Assembly (NCBI RefSeq): GCF_000956595.1
Contig: NZ_JYOO01000008.1
Span: 1 to 64,000, forward strand
From: Priestia aryabhattai B8W22
Lineage (GTDB): Bacteria; Bacillota; Bacilli; Bacillales; Bacillaceae_H
DNA length: 64,000 nt
Direction: 5' to 3'
Numbering within the stretch: position 1 is the first letter of the stretch; every line of letters starts with the position of its first letter. The notes under the pieces were generated by a model that saw only the letters and a program-made list of their open reading frames with translations, was not told the DNA's origin and made no database searches. The position numbers and the translations under genes were made by a program. Shown here piece by piece: positions 1 through 9,104 of the stretch.

Positions 1-2424
1 TTTTTCTTCCAGCCACACATCAACTAAATTGCCAGCTTCGCTTTGGTCCAATACGAATGAACCGTTGCTGTATCGGTCGCTAGCCCGCATTGTAGATGGA
101 TCAACCTGCTCGATCTGACCTTTAGATGATTCCACTATCATGTAATGTTCTTTAGAGATTACTTTTACTTTTGCAATTTGATGCGGATTAGATTTTAGTT
201 CTCGGACCATCACTAGCCCTCGTTTTGCTCGTGCTGATTCTTCAAACTCAGTAATTTTTGTCTTTTTCACAGCTCCTCGCTGCGTGGCGATAAATAATTC
301 AGTTGATAGAGCTTCATCTTCATCGAAGATAACGCCGCTTACAACATAATCCTCGTCTTTTAAGTTAATTCCTTTTACACCAGAAGCGCGAGTTCCTACA
401 ATATTGATTTCTTCTTCCCGGAAACGCAGTCCGTAGCCAGAGCGAGTGGCAATAAACACTTGTTTTTTACCATCCGTTTGATATACATCGACTACTTCAT
501 CATCGCCTTTTAAATTAACGGCGACAAGAGCTTTGGAGTAGCGCTGTGCTTTATATTGAAGTAATTCTGATTTTTTGACCATACCATTTTTCGTAAAGAA
601 AAGCAGATACTGATTTTCTTTAAATTCTTTTACCGGTATCGCCCGTACAATTTGCTCTTCTTTATCAATTGGAACAATGTTCATGATATGCTGCCCCATG
701 TCTTTCCACCTGATATCAGGAAGTTCGTGCACTGGCATATATAAATAGTTCCCTTTGTTTGTGAAGATAAGCAGTGTTTCGGTTGTATTAATTTCATACT
801 TCGCTAAAATTCGGTCCGTATCTTTCATACCGAAGTCTTGCCCGTTAGACGCGGCGTAAGAACGAAGACTTGTTCGTTTTACGTATCCGTCTTTTGTGAC
901 TGTTACCATCACTTCTTCAGATGGAACCATCACTTCTAGATTAATCTTAATTTCTTCGATTTCTGCTTCAATTTTTGAGCGGCGTTCTGTACTGTATTGC
1001 TTTTTTACACGGCGTAATTCTTTTTTGATTACATTAAAAAGTTTTTTCTCGCTATGTAAGATTTCTTCTAACTCGTTAATTTTAGCACCTAGCTCTTCAG
1101 CTTCCGCCTGTAGAGCTGTAATGTCCGTGTTTGTCAAGCGGTATAATTGAAGCGACACAATCGCTTCTGCTTGAGGTTCTGTAAATTCATATTTAGCAAT
1201 TAAATTATTTTTAGCATCCCGCTTATCTTTAGAAGCTCTAATAGTTGCAATAACTTCATCTAAAATCGACAGTGCTTTAATCAATCCTGCTACAATATGT
1301 TCGCGTTCACGTGCTTTTTGCAGTTCGTATTTAGAACGATTTGTTACCACTTCTCTTTGATGATCAATATAAGCATCAAGAATGTTAGGTAAACTCATAA
1401 GCTTTGGTCGCTTTTTAGCAATAGCAACCATGTTAAAATTATACGGTACTTGCAGATCTGTATTTTTGTAAAGGAAGTGAAGTACTCCTTGAGCATTTGC
1501 ATCTTTTTTTAGTTCTACTACGATACGCAGGCCGGTACGATCCGTTTCATCGCGAACTTCAGCAATGCCTTCCACTTTTTTATCTAAACGAAGCTCATCC
1601 ATTTTCTTAACAAGGTTGGCTTTGTTTACTTCAAATGGAATTTCCGTAATAACAATTTGCTGTTTTCCGCCGCGAATGGACTCCACTTCCGTTTTTCCGC
1701 GAATAATAATTTTCCCTTTACCTGTCTCGTAGGCTTTCTTAATTCCGTCTACACCTTGAATGATTCCCCCTGTAGGAAAATCAGGACCTTGAATAGCCGT
1801 CATCAACTCTTCAATTGTACACGTTGGTTTATCAATTCGCATGATCGTTGCGTCAATTACTTCACCTAAATGATGGGGAGGAAGTTCCGTAGCATAACCA
1901 GCTGAAATACCCGTGGATCCATTCACTAGCAAGTTAGGAAACATAGCCGGTAACACAGTTGGTTCGCTGCTTGTATCATCGAAGTTAGACACAAACTCAA
2001 CCGTTTGTTTGTCAATATCTCGTAGAAGTTCTGCAGCAATCGATGAAAGGCGAGCTTCTGTATAACGCATTGCTGCTGGGGGATCTCCATCAATACTTCC
2101 GTTGTTTCCGTGCATTTCGATTAATACATTTCTAACTTTCCATTCTTGACTCATTCGAACCATGGCATCATATACAGATGAATCACCATGAGGGTGATAG
2201 TTACCAATTACGTTTCCTACAGTTTTAGCTGACTTGCGAAACCCTTTTTCTGCTGTATTTCCATCTACGTGCATTGCATATAAAATACGGCGCTGAACGG
2301 GTTTTAACCCGTCTCTTGCATCCGGCAATGCGCGCTCTTGAATAATATATTTACTATATCGACCAAAACGGTCGCCTAGTACATCCTCAAGAGGTAAATC
2401 TAAAAAGCGTTCTGTTTGTGTCAT
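1..2424 (-). CDS. parC: DNA topoisomerase IV subunit A, 3' end outside window
   Basis: Breakage-rejoining subunit of topoisomerase IV, which decatenates daughter chromosomes with ParE. The frame is open from the ATG at 2424 to the left edge (808 codons, no stop), close to the usual length of about 800 residues, so only the extreme C-terminus should be missing. The N-terminal part shows the quinolone-region sequence HPHGDSSVYDAMVRMSQ and the active-site tyrosine in AAMRYTEARLSS; the C-terminal half would form the beta-pinwheel. A strong GAGGAGG site precedes the start. The start overlaps the parE stop by four bases (ATGA), so the pair is translationally coupled. Recognition is firm; ParC rather than GyrA is supported by the parE neighbour and the plsY/yneT context. 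Confidence 0.97.
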   Translation of the reverse strand, partial: MTQTERFLDLPLEDVLGDRFGRYSKYIIQERALPDARDGLKPVQRRILYAMHVDGNTAEKGFRKSAKTVGNVIGNYHPHGDSSVYDAMVRMSQEWKVRNVLIEMHGNNGSIDGDPPAAMRYTEARLSSIAAELLRDIDKQTVEFVSNFDDTSSEPTVLPAMFPNLLVNGSTGISAGYATELPPHHLGEVIDATIMRIDKPTCTIEELMTAIQGPDFPTGGIIQGVDGIKKAYETGKGKIIIRGKTEVESIRGGKQQIVITEIPFEVNKANLVKKMDELRLDKKVEGIAEVRDETDRTGLRIVVELKKDANAQGVLHFLYKNTDLQVPYNFNMVAIAKKRPKLMSLPNILDAYIDHQREVVTNRSKYELQKAREREHIVAGLIKALSILDEVIATIRASKDKRDAKNNLIAKYEFTEPQAEAIVSLQLYRLTNTDITALQAEAEELGAKINELEEILHSEKKLFNVIKKELRRVKKQYSTERRSKIEAEIEEIKINLEVMVPSEEVMVTVTKDGYVKRTSLRSYAASNGQDFGMKDTDRILAKYEINTTETLLIFTNKGNYLYMPVHELPDIRWKDMGQHIMNIVPIDKEEQIVRAIPVKEFKENQYLLFFTKNGMVKKSELLQYKAQRYSKALVAVNLKGDDEVVDVYQTDGKKQVFIATRSGYGLRFREEEINIVGTRASGVKGINLKDEDYVVSGVIFDEDEALSTELFIATQRGAVKKTKITEFEESARAKRGLVMVRELKSNPHQIAKVKVISKEHYMIVESSKGQIEQVDPSTMRASDRYSNGSFVLDQSEAGNLVDVWLEEK

Positions 2425-4397
2425 TGTATGTCCTCCTCTGCGACCGTTAATACATTTTCATTATCTAAAATATTTGGATCTTCTTCTAATCCAAACGCTA
2501 CGTTACTTTCAATCCATTTTCTGCGAGGTTCTACTTTATCGCCCATCAAAGTGGTCACACGACGATCAGCGCGGGCAGCATCATCAATACGAACACGAAT
2601 CAGCGTACGCGTCTCTGGGTTCATTGTTGTTTCCCAAAGCTGATCTGCGTTCATTTCACCGAGACCTTTGTAGCGCTGAATCATATAGCCTCTTCCTACC
2701 TTGTCAATTGCACCTTGCAATTCTTCGTCACTCCATGAATATTCAACCACTTCTTTTTTACCTGACCCTTTACTTACTTTGTAGAGCGGTGGAAGAGCAA
2801 TAAATACTTTTCCTGCTTCCACAAGCGGTTTCATATAGCGGTAGAAAAACGTTAGCAGAAGCACTTGAATATGAGCCCCATCCGTATCCGCATCGGTCAT
2901 GATGACTATTTTATCGTAGTTAATATCATCAATTGTAAAATCTGCGCCTACTCCTCCGCCTATCGCGTGGATGATTGTACTAATTTCTTCGTTTTTAAAA
3001 ATATCTTGAAGCTTGGCTTTTTCGGTATTGATAACCTTCCCTCGCAGTGGCAGCACAGCTTGAAAGCGGCGATCCCTTCCTTGTTTTGCTGAACCTCCGG
3101 CGGAATCCCCTTCGACTAAGTACAGTTCGTTTCGCTGAGGATTTCTTGATTGCGCAGGTGTTAACTTCCCGCTTAGAACGGTTTCTTGACGCTTTCGTTT
3201 CTTCCCGTTCCTTGCGTCTTCTCTGGCCTTTCGTGCCGCTTCACGCGCTTGAGCCGCTTTGATTGCTTTTTTTACAAGAAGAGAGCTTACGTCCGGGTTT
3301 TCTTCTAAGAAATAGGCAAGTTTTTCAGAAATAACTGCATCTACGGACGAACGAGCTTCACTTGTACCTAACTTTCCTTTTGTTTGTCCTTCAAACTGAA
3401 GCAACTCTTCAGGTATTCTAACGGAAACGATGGCCCCTAAGCCTTCTCGTATATCCGTTCCTTCTAAGTTTTTGTCTTTTTCTTTTAGCAGGCTTACTTT
3501 ACGGGCGTATTCATTAAATGCGCGCGTCATAGCGCTTTTTGCACCGGACTCATGCGTTCCGCCATCTTTGGTACGAACATTATTAACAAATGATAAAATG
3601 GTTTCAGAATAACCATCGTTAAATTGAAAGGCAAATTCAACTTCAATATTATGATGAATACCTTCAAAAAAGACGACTGGATGAAGTGAATCTTTTTCTT
3701 CATTTAAATATGAAACGAAGGCTTGAATACCTGTTTCATAATGAAAGATATCGTGACGATCATGCCTTTTATCGATTAACTCTATTTTGAACCCTTTTAA
3801 CAGAAAAGCCGATTCGCGGAGCCGTTCACAAAGCGTATCATAATTGTACACGGTTGTTGAAAAAATCGTGGCATCCGGTTTGAAATGAATCGTTGTTCCC
3901 GTTTTTTTCGTTTTCCCTATTTTTTCTAGAGTGGTAACCGGCTTTCCTCCATTTTCAAAGCGCTGTTCATAAATAAATCCATCTCTATGAATAGTTACAG
4001 TCAACCATTCAGACAGCGCATTTACAACAGATGCACCTACTCCATGTAAACCTCCACTTGTTTTATATCCACCCTGCCCGAATTTACCTCCTGCATGCAA
4101 GATGGTTAAAATAACTTCAGGCGTTGGTTTTCCTAGTTTATGCATGCCCGTTGGCATACCTCGACCTTTATCTTGTACAGAAATTGAATTATCTTTGTGA
4201 ATGGTTACAATAATTTCTTCTCCATAGCCTGCTAGTGCTTCATCGACGGAGTTGTCGACGATTTCATATACTAAATGATGCAGACCACGTGTATCCGTAC
4301 TTCCAATATACATACCAGGACGTTTACGAACGGCATCTAATCCTTCTAGTACTTGAATTGCATCTTCATTATAATTAAATTGTTGTTTCCGAGCCAT
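2421..4397 (-). CDS. parE: DNA topoisomerase IV subunit B
   Basis: ATPase subunit of topoisomerase IV, 658 residues, full length for the family. The GHKL ATPase domain is N-terminal (VDNSVDEALAG near residue 47, GLHGVGASVVNALS near 115), followed by the transducer domain and the TOPRIM region with EGDSAGGSAKQGRDR (about 430) and the acidic DADTDGAHI motif (about 505); the closing segment includes QRYKGLGEMNADQLWETTM. It works with ParC in the cytoplasm on the nucleoid. The start follows a GAAAGGGG site, and the stop overlaps the parC start by four bases, indicating a two-gene operon. Confidence 0.97.
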   Translation of the reverse strand: MARKQQFNYNEDAIQVLEGLDAVRKRPGMYIGSTDTRGLHHLVYEIVDNSVDEALAGYGEEIIVTIHKDNSISVQDKGRGMPTGMHKLGKPTPEVILTILHAGGKFGQGGYKTSGGLHGVGASVVNALSEWLTVTIHRDGFIYEQRFENGGKPVTTLEKIGKTKKTGTTIHFKPDATIFSTTVYNYDTLCERLRESAFLLKGFKIELIDKRHDRHDIFHYETGIQAFVSYLNEEKDSLHPVVFFEGIHHNIEVEFAFQFNDGYSETILSFVNNVRTKDGGTHESGAKSAMTRAFNEYARKVSLLKEKDKNLEGTDIREGLGAIVSVRIPEELLQFEGQTKGKLGTSEARSSVDAVISEKLAYFLEENPDVSSLLVKKAIKAAQAREAARKAREDARNGKKRKRQETVLSGKLTPAQSRNPQRNELYLVEGDSAGGSAKQGRDRRFQAVLPLRGKVINTEKAKLQDIFKNEEISTIIHAIGGGVGADFTIDDINYDKIVIMTDADTDGAHIQVLLLTFFYRYMKPLVEAGKVFIALPPLYKVSKGSGKKEVVEYSWSDEELQGAIDKVGRGYMIQRYKGLGEMNADQLWETTMNPETRTLIRVRIDDAARADRRVTTLMGDKVEPRRKWIESNVAFGLEEDPNILDNENVLTVAEEDIQ

Positions 4398-4730
4398 TCA
4401 TACTACCCCTTTCATCACAACGAACATTACTACATTATGTATGAAACACAAACGTTTGCGCTTCGTGTCTAAGAATAAATGATCATGTATCCTATCTTTT
4501 AGTTTTATAGTGTTCGCATCAATAGAACGTATGTTTCTATTTTTGCGTACTTACAAGATTTTAGCACAAATTTCCGTATTATAAAAGCAATATCTTGTGT
4601 ATTCATGGATTATAAGCCTTATAAAGCTAGCTGTCTAACGTCTATTGTAGCGGAAACGCTCTTACTATTTCAACGCATGGTGAAACCCATGCAAGCAGTG
4701 TGCATGGGTTGGTTGTTCTGCTTATAGATC
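4398..4730. other. intergenic region upstream of parE
   Basis: A 333-base AT-rich stretch between the parE start and the yneT stop. It must hold the parEC promoter, but no confident -35/-10 pair stood out. The only clear structure is the hairpin at 4681-4711. No open reading frame with a ribosome-binding site was seen. Confidence 0.5.
4675..4711 (-). terminator. hairpin after yneT
   Basis: AACCCATGCA and TGCATGGGTT form a 10-bp stem with a 7-base loop just past the yneT stop. An overlapping GCATGG/CCCATGC pairing upstream offers an alternative fold. The T-run on the minus strand is weak, so termination efficiency is uncertain. Confidence 0.5.
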
Positions 4731-5144
4731 TTACTTTGTTAAAGCATGCTCGACTTTTATACAACGATCCATAACTACAGTATACCCTTTTTTAGCGAGC
4801 AGGTCATATGCTTCTTCATTAATTAAACCAGATTGCGCCCAAAATACGTCTGCATCTACTTCTAAAAACTCTTCTGCAACTTCAAGCAAATGCTCAGAGC
4901 GACGAAATACGTTAACGATATCAATATGCCCTTCAATTTCTTTTAATGAAGATACGGCTTTTACGCCGAGCGCTGAGTTGATTGTGGGGTTCACCGGAAT
5001 TATCTCGTAACCTTGCTGCTGCATGGCTTCTGAAACCATATAAGACGTTCGATGAGGATTATCTGATAAACCCACTACAGCAATGCGCTTGCTTTTTTTT
5101 AATATTTTACCAAGCTCTTGACGGGAAGGAATTTTAATGGACAT
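4731..5144 (-). CDS. yneT: CoA-binding domain protein (YneT/YccU family)
   Basis: 137-residue single-domain protein of the CoA-binding Rossmann family. The nucleotide-binding loop is visible near the N-terminus (AVVGLSDNPHRTSYMV, about residues 22-37), followed by strand-helix repeats such as YEIIPVNP and VDADVFWAQSGL. Family members bind CoA or similar nucleotides, but the cellular role is not known. The position between plsY and parE matches yneT in Bacillus subtilis, which is the basis for the symbol. It is divergent from plsY and starts after an AGAGGTAAT site. Confidence 0.88.
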   Translation of the reverse strand: MSIKIPSRQELGKILKKSKRIAVVGLSDNPHRTSYMVSEAMQQQGYEIIPVNPTINSALGVKAVSSLKEIEGHIDIVNVFRRSEHLLEVAEEFLEVDADVFWAQSGLINEEAYDLLAKKGYTVVMDRCIKVEHALTK

Positions 5145-5349
5145 GTCTATTACCTCTCTTAGCTATATAATATGTACTGAACAACATTCGCGATTTACAG
5201 TTGATTTCCTGCATATAGTACCCGTTTTCTCTATTTTTGTAAACGTCTTCTTTTTTTAAAATAATTGTCTCTCACCTAAAACTAGCTATGTTTTTTTAAG
5301 TATCTCATGGTAAAATAGAAACGATATAGAAATAAAGGAGCTTTCAAAC

Positions 5350-5943
5350 ATGAATTATTTATTACCTATTCTTGCCTATATCTTGGGCTCTATTCCTTTT
5401 GGACTAGTTGTTGGAAAACTAGGATACGGCATCGATATACGAGAGCATGGAAGCGGCAATTTAGGCGGCACCAACTCATTTCGTACATTGGGTGTAAAAG
5501 CCGGAATTATCGTTACGCTTGGAGACATTCTAAAAGGTACCCTAGCAGCTTCTTTACCGCTTTTATTTGATACAAATCAAAACATTCTCTTCATTGGTTT
5601 ATTTGCTGTCATTGGCCATATTTTTCCTATTTTCGCGAAATTTAAAGGCGGAAAAGCTGTTGCCACATCCGCCGGAGTGATTTTATGTTATGAACCTCTT
5701 TTATTTGTTTTCGTGTTATTATGTTTTTTTATCTGCTTATACATAACGAAGTATGTATCACTGTCATCAATGGTTACCGGGGTATTAACCTTTATCTACA
5801 CGCTATTTAAACAAGACTACATGCTTATTATGATTATTGGTGTAATTGTAGCCTTTGTCATTTACAGACACCGGGCAAACATTACGCGAATTCTTAACAA
5901 AACAGAACCGAAAGTCACATTTTTATCAGGTAAAAAGAAATAA
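5350..5943 (+). CDS. plsY: glycerol-3-phosphate acyltransferase PlsY
   Basis: Membrane acyltransferase that transfers an acyl group from acyl-phosphate to glycerol-3-phosphate, giving lysophosphatidate in the first step of phospholipid synthesis. The 197-residue length fits the family, with about five membrane segments. Diagnostic motifs are [11 protein letters not shown] (12-22), the [15 protein letters not shown] glycine/asparagine motif (35-49) and [19 protein letters not shown] (about 83-101). An AAGGAG site lies 9 bases before the ATG. The gene stands alone and ends at a strong terminator. Confidence 0.97.
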   Translation: MNYLLPILAYILGSIPFGLVVGKLGYGIDIREHGSGNLGGTNSFRTLGVKAGIIVTLGDILKGTLAASLPLLFDTNQNILFIGLFAVIGHIFPIFAKFKGGKAVATSAGVILCYEPLLFVFVLLCFFICLYITKYVSLSSMVTGVLTFIYTLFKQDYMLIMIIGVIVAFVIYRHRANITRILNKTEPKVTFLSGKKK

Positions 5944-5970
5944 GAGGATTTTCCTCTTATTTCTTTTTTT
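5934..5970 (+). terminator. plsY terminator
   Basis: AAATAAGAGGA and TCCTCTTATTT pair around the stop codon and are followed by CTTTTTTT, a classic intrinsic terminator. Confidence 0.9.
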
Positions 5971-6042
5971 ATAACTACTTTGTAAGCGAATACATTTCTT
6001 GTTTATTAGTTATACTGATACTAAAATAAGGAGGTGAATGAT

Positions 6043-6159
6043 GTGAAGAAAAAATGCCCTATTTGCAAACGTAATAAGAAAATGGATTCACAGCTAGAAG
6101 GAAGCCGCTACTGCGTTCACTGCTGGGAAACTATTGGAAAACAATATGATTTTAAATGA
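6043..6159 (+). CDS. 38-residue zinc-ribbon microprotein
   Basis: A short gene starting with GTG eight bases after a perfect AAGGAGG site (6028-6034). The product contains two CxxC pairs (CPICK near residue 5 and CVHCW near 24), the spacing expected for a zinc ribbon, and is otherwise basic and polar (MKKKCPICKRNKKMDSQ start). A strong hairpin terminator follows directly, so it looks like an independent transcription unit between plsY and yneR. The function is unknown. An ATG two bases upstream of the GTG runs into an immediate stop and is not the start. Confidence 0.75.
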   Translation: MKKKCPICKRNKKMDSQLEGSRYCVHCWETIGKQYDFK

Positions 6160-6166
6160 AAGAATG

Positions 6167-6218
6167 AAACGATTTAATATAGAAATGAAGCATTCGCCTC
6201 TATATTAAATCGTTTTAT
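6167..6218 (+). terminator. terminator after zinc-ribbon microprotein
   Basis: AACGATTTAATATAG pairs with CTATATTAAATCGTT across a short loop, followed by TTTATTTTAT. The stem is long and nearly perfect. Confidence 0.85.
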
Positions 6219-6317
6219 TTTATCTCGTTCCTTCCTAGCTGGATTCGTATATATTGGTAATTTATCTATCTTTCTACTATAATAAATGTATCCGCAGTAT
6301 TGGAAGGAGCATAATTA

Positions 6318-6608
6318 ATGAAATTAACAGTAACAGAAGCAGCAGCTACGTGGTACAAAGACGAAATGATGCTAGAAGGAAACGAAACAATTCGCTTTTT
6401 TGTTCGCTACGGCGGATGCAGCAACGTTCAAAAAGGTTTTTCTTTAGGTGTAAACACAGATTCTCCTAAAAACGTTGGCGTTGAAACAAAAGTTGACGGT
6501 TTAACATTTTTCGTAGAAGATGAAGACCTTTGGTACTTTGATGGTCATGATTTGACCGTGAACTATAATGAAGAAACAAAAGAACCTGACTTTCATTACG
6601 AAGCGTAA
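6318..6608 (+). CDS. yneR: HesB-like protein YneR
   Basis: 96-residue protein of the HesB/IscA-like fold as annotated for Bacillus YneR. It begins MKLTVTEAAATWYKDEM, and the single cysteine lies in FVRYGGCSNVQKGFSLG (about 29-45). Canonical A-type Fe-S carriers have three conserved cysteines; the C-terminal pair is absent here, so an Fe-S carrier role should not be assumed. A GGAGC site precedes the ATG. Its place next to plsY and yneP matches the B. subtilis order. Confidence 0.87.
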   Translation: MKLTVTEAAATWYKDEMMLEGNETIRFFVRYGGCSNVQKGFSLGVNTDSPKNVGVETKVDGLTFFVEDEDLWYFDGHDLTVNYNEETKEPDFHYEA

Positions 6609-6609
6609 G

Positions 6610-6640
6610 AAAAAAGCATCGATTTATCGATGCTTTTTAT
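6610..6640. terminator. bidirectional terminator between yneR and yneP
   Basis: AAAAAGCATCGAT and ATCGATGCTTTTT form a near-perfect hairpin with T-runs on both strands, serving convergent yneR and yneP. Confidence 0.9.
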
Positions 6641-6648
6641 TTTTACGC

Positions 6649-7071
6649 TTAACCCTGCTTTTTGGCATCTTCATAGGCTTTATGCCATTCCGGATAATTA
6701 CGGCGAATCGAAATAGGCTTAAAGTTTTCTTTTTTCACACATACGTGCGACGATGTTCCTGTTAACGCAAGTTCTTCATTTGAATTAAAAATTTCGTATC
6801 CGTACACAACGCGTAGACCGTCATAGTTCTCAACCCAAGTATGTACCACAGCTGTCTCGCCATAATGAAGCGGCTTTTTATATGACGCCTGTATATCAAT
6901 AACTGGCGACAGCACACCGTCTCTTTCCATTTGTGCATAGCTAAAACCTAAATCACTGATAAACTGCGTTCGGCCTATTTCCATCCATACTAAATAGTTA
7001 GCATGATACACAACGCCCATCTGATCGGTTTCTGCATAGCGCACTTCGATCTCTTTCTTCGATACTAGCAT
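6649..7071 (-). CDS. yneP: acyl-CoA thioesterase YneP (4HBT hotdog family)
   Basis: 140-residue hotdog-fold thioesterase of the 4-hydroxybenzoyl-CoA/YbgC type. The signature VRYAETDQMGVVYHANYLVW lies at residues 10-29, with the catalytic-position aspartate in ETDQMG and the conserved YHANYL segment. It should hydrolyse acyl-CoA thioesters in the cytoplasm; the true substrate cannot be read from sequence. Convergent with yneR and sharing its terminator. The same gene order occurs in B. subtilis. Confidence 0.9.
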   Translation of the reverse strand: MLVSKKEIEVRYAETDQMGVVYHANYLVWMEIGRTQFISDLGFSYAQMERDGVLSPVIDIQASYKKPLHYGETAVVHTWVENYDGLRVVYGYEIFNSNEELALTGTSSHVCVKKENFKPISIRRNYPEWHKAYEDAKKQG

Positions 7072-7149
7072 GATTCTACCTCCTATTGCACTGTTCCTGT
7101 TTTATCTTACCATACAAGGAGAATATACTCCTACTAGTTTGGTCATGGC

Positions 7150-8577
7150 TCAGTAGGTTGTAAGACTAAGCGCTTCTTGAATTCGGTATATCAGTGTTTC
7201 CAGCCGCGTCATCTTATTTTCATACTTTTTATAGGGAAGCGTATATGTGTGACCTTTATTTGTCCATAGACGGTCAAAATAAGCGTTTAGTTCGGTCATA
7301 ACCTTTTCGTTAGGAGGTCCTGATACTTTAATATCCGTTTCTAAGTTTAAATCAGCTAAATTTCGCTTGGTGAAATTTGCTGCTCCTGCAATAATAGTGG
7401 CGTTTCTTTTGTTTTGAATTAATAAGGTTTTACAATGATACTGCTCTATTCCTGTATGATACCAGCGAATTTTAATATTACCTTTAGATTTCTTAACGAG
7501 TTCTGCCGCTACTGGACGGTTAGGCAGTCCGAACTTTTTTCTTCCAAACGCATTTTCGTTAGGATCTAAAATTAACCGTACGTTTGCTCCTTGTTCAGAA
7601 GCTTTCAAAAGGGCCTTTATTACGTCTCGATCTCCAAGATAAAACATGCCAAGCCACACATCGTCACCTTGTTTAGCATGACGTAAATCACTTAACACGT
7701 GCTTATAGATTTTGCCTTCTGTTAGCAGCTGAACATAGAGGTCTCCCTTTTCTTTTTCTTTCTTTTTATAGAGAGGTAACCTTCCTCCGTAAGAAAAATC
7801 AGAGACGGCTTGTTCGCTTTTTACCGCATCTCCAATGATATTCCCTTTTACTTCAAAGGCCATGTTAGAATTATAAAAACTTGCATCATGAGGATTGGCA
7901 GAAGAAATAATAACGCTTTGATCGGTTGCTACTACTTTTCTGTGATTAGCTTTTACATTTAACAACGTAAGATAAGCACGGGCCGTTACGTTAGGCGCTT
8001 TATTTCCGAAAGGATTCGTTATCCACCCGGTTCCTTTTTCACCCATCCACTGAACAAAAGTTCTCCACACTGCAGAATATAGTGGAATGGAATCTCTGAG
8101 CTTAGATAAATTGGTTTGCACCACTTTGATTCCGTTCAGCCGCAGTGAATCTAACCACTTTGAATCATGTGAGCCGTAGCTTGTATTTATTTCATCCGTA
8201 ATAAAGACTATTTCGACATTAGGATGTTTTCGTTTCTTTTCAATCAGCTTACTTGCAAGCGTATCACTAAGGTGAGGAAACTTTTCGCCTTGGTTATAGT
8301 AGCCATTAAATAGAAACATATCCATAATAATAAAAGTTTTTGCTTCATCAATTGCATTCATAACTGCTTGAAAAATATGTTGTTCGGAAACAGACGTCTG
8401 TTGGTCTTGATACGTTAGGTCTGATAAAAGCAATACATCCTCTACTTTGTGAGGATTACTCTCGTATGAAATTCCTTTAGGCAAGGGCTTATGAGTGTGA
8501 TAAGAGCCCACAATAATCAAGACGATAAGTAAACTGAGCAAAATCCTTACTATTTTCTTTTTCACGTGCTTTTTCAC
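7150..8577 (-). CDS. membrane-anchored phospholipase D-like protein
   Basis: 475 residues with an N-terminal membrane anchor (basic start, then a hydrophobic stretch at about 9-25) and two phospholipase-D halves. The first half carries a complete HKD motif in NHRKVVATDQSVIISSANP (about 211-229). In the second half the equivalent is YHCKTLLIQNKR (about 377-388), where glutamine stands at the aspartate position, followed by IIAGAANFTKRNL. The family includes cardiolipin synthases and phosphatidyl transferases. The missing second aspartate and the lack of a double transmembrane N-terminus argue against calling it a canonical cardiolipin synthase. The start is probably GTG. Confidence 0.8.
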   Translation of the reverse strand: MKKHVKKKIVRILLSLLIVLIIVGSYHTHKPLPKGISYESNPHKVEDVLLLSDLTYQDQQTSVSEQHIFQAVMNAIDEAKTFIIMDMFLFNGYYNQGEKFPHLSDTLASKLIEKKRKHPNVEIVFITDEINTSYGSHDSKWLDSLRLNGIKVVQTNLSKLRDSIPLYSAVWRTFVQWMGEKGTGWITNPFGNKAPNVTARAYLTLLNVKANHRKVVATDQSVIISSANPHDASFYNSNMAFEVKGNIIGDAVKSEQAVSDFSYGGRLPLYKKKEKEKGDLYVQLLTEGKIYKHVLSDLRHAKQGDDVWLGMFYLGDRDVIKALLKASEQGANVRLILDPNENAFGRKKFGLPNRPVAAELVKKSKGNIKIRWYHTGIEQYHCKTLLIQNKRNATIIAGAANFTKRNLADLNLETDIKVSGPPNEKVMTELNAYFDRLWTNKGHTYTLPYKKYENKMTRLETLIYRIQEALSLTTY

Positions 8578-8636
8578 CTACATAAACCTCTTCGCTAGTT
8601 TGTAATATTATTCACCTTACTAAAAAAATATAGAAA

Positions 8637-8672
8637 GAAAGCAGCTAAAACCGTTTATTTTTAGCTGCTTAT
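8637..8672 (-). terminator. tlp terminator
   Basis: AGCAGCTAAAA pairs with TTTTAGCTGCT across a short loop, downstream of tlp on the minus strand and followed there by a T-rich tail. Confidence 0.85.
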
Positions 8673-8689
8673 TGTCACTGTTTTACTTA

Positions 8690-8932
8690 TTAAATCGTAC
8701 CTTCATAACCATTTTGACGAGCTTCTGACTCATCTTTTATTTCACTGCGCATTGCTTCGATGCTTACTTCACGATTATGATTTTTTTGCTGAATGCGCTG
8801 ACGTTCTTCTTCAGTGCTGCATGCAGCAGCTTCTTCTGCTTCTTCAATGTTTTTCATTGTATTTTGCACCATTGTTTGTAATTTTTCAACGTTATCACTG
8901 CGATCGTCTGGATTCGGTTTATTCCATGCCAT
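8690..8932 (-). CDS. tlp: small acid-soluble spore protein Tlp
   Basis: 80-residue minor spore protein of the Tlp family (named for weak thioredoxin similarity, not an oxidoreductase). The N-terminus MAWNKPNPDDRSDNVEKLQ and the region IEEAEEAAACSTEEERQRI are typical; the rest is helical and charged. It is expected in the forespore and spore core. A GAGGAGGAAGATACA leader precedes the ATG, and a sigma-G-type promoter lies upstream. In B. subtilis it is cotranscribed with sspN; here about 810 bases and another gene separate them. Confidence 0.93.
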   Translation of the reverse strand: MAWNKPNPDDRSDNVEKLQTMVQNTMKNIEEAEEAAACSTEEERQRIQQKNHNREVSIEAMRSEIKDESEARQNGYEGTI

Positions 8933-8968
8933 TGTATCTTCCTCCTCAAAATAACTTTGTTACAATTG

Positions 8969-8998
8969 TAGTATGCCGGATTTGTTCATCTCTATAAG
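8969..8998 (-). promoter_or_regulatory. sigma-G-like promoter of tlp
   Basis: On the minus strand the -10 element CATACTA (8969-8975) matches the forespore consensus CATNNTA exactly, with CTTATA 17 bases upstream (8993-8998) as a plausible -35. Confidence 0.6.
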
Positions 8999-9104
8999 TG
9001 GAAAAAAATGATTTTAGTTTACATAATATAATTATAATTAAGTTAAAATGCATATATAACACATACATAATATGGTAATATATACATACAAAGGGGGAAT
9101 CGCT

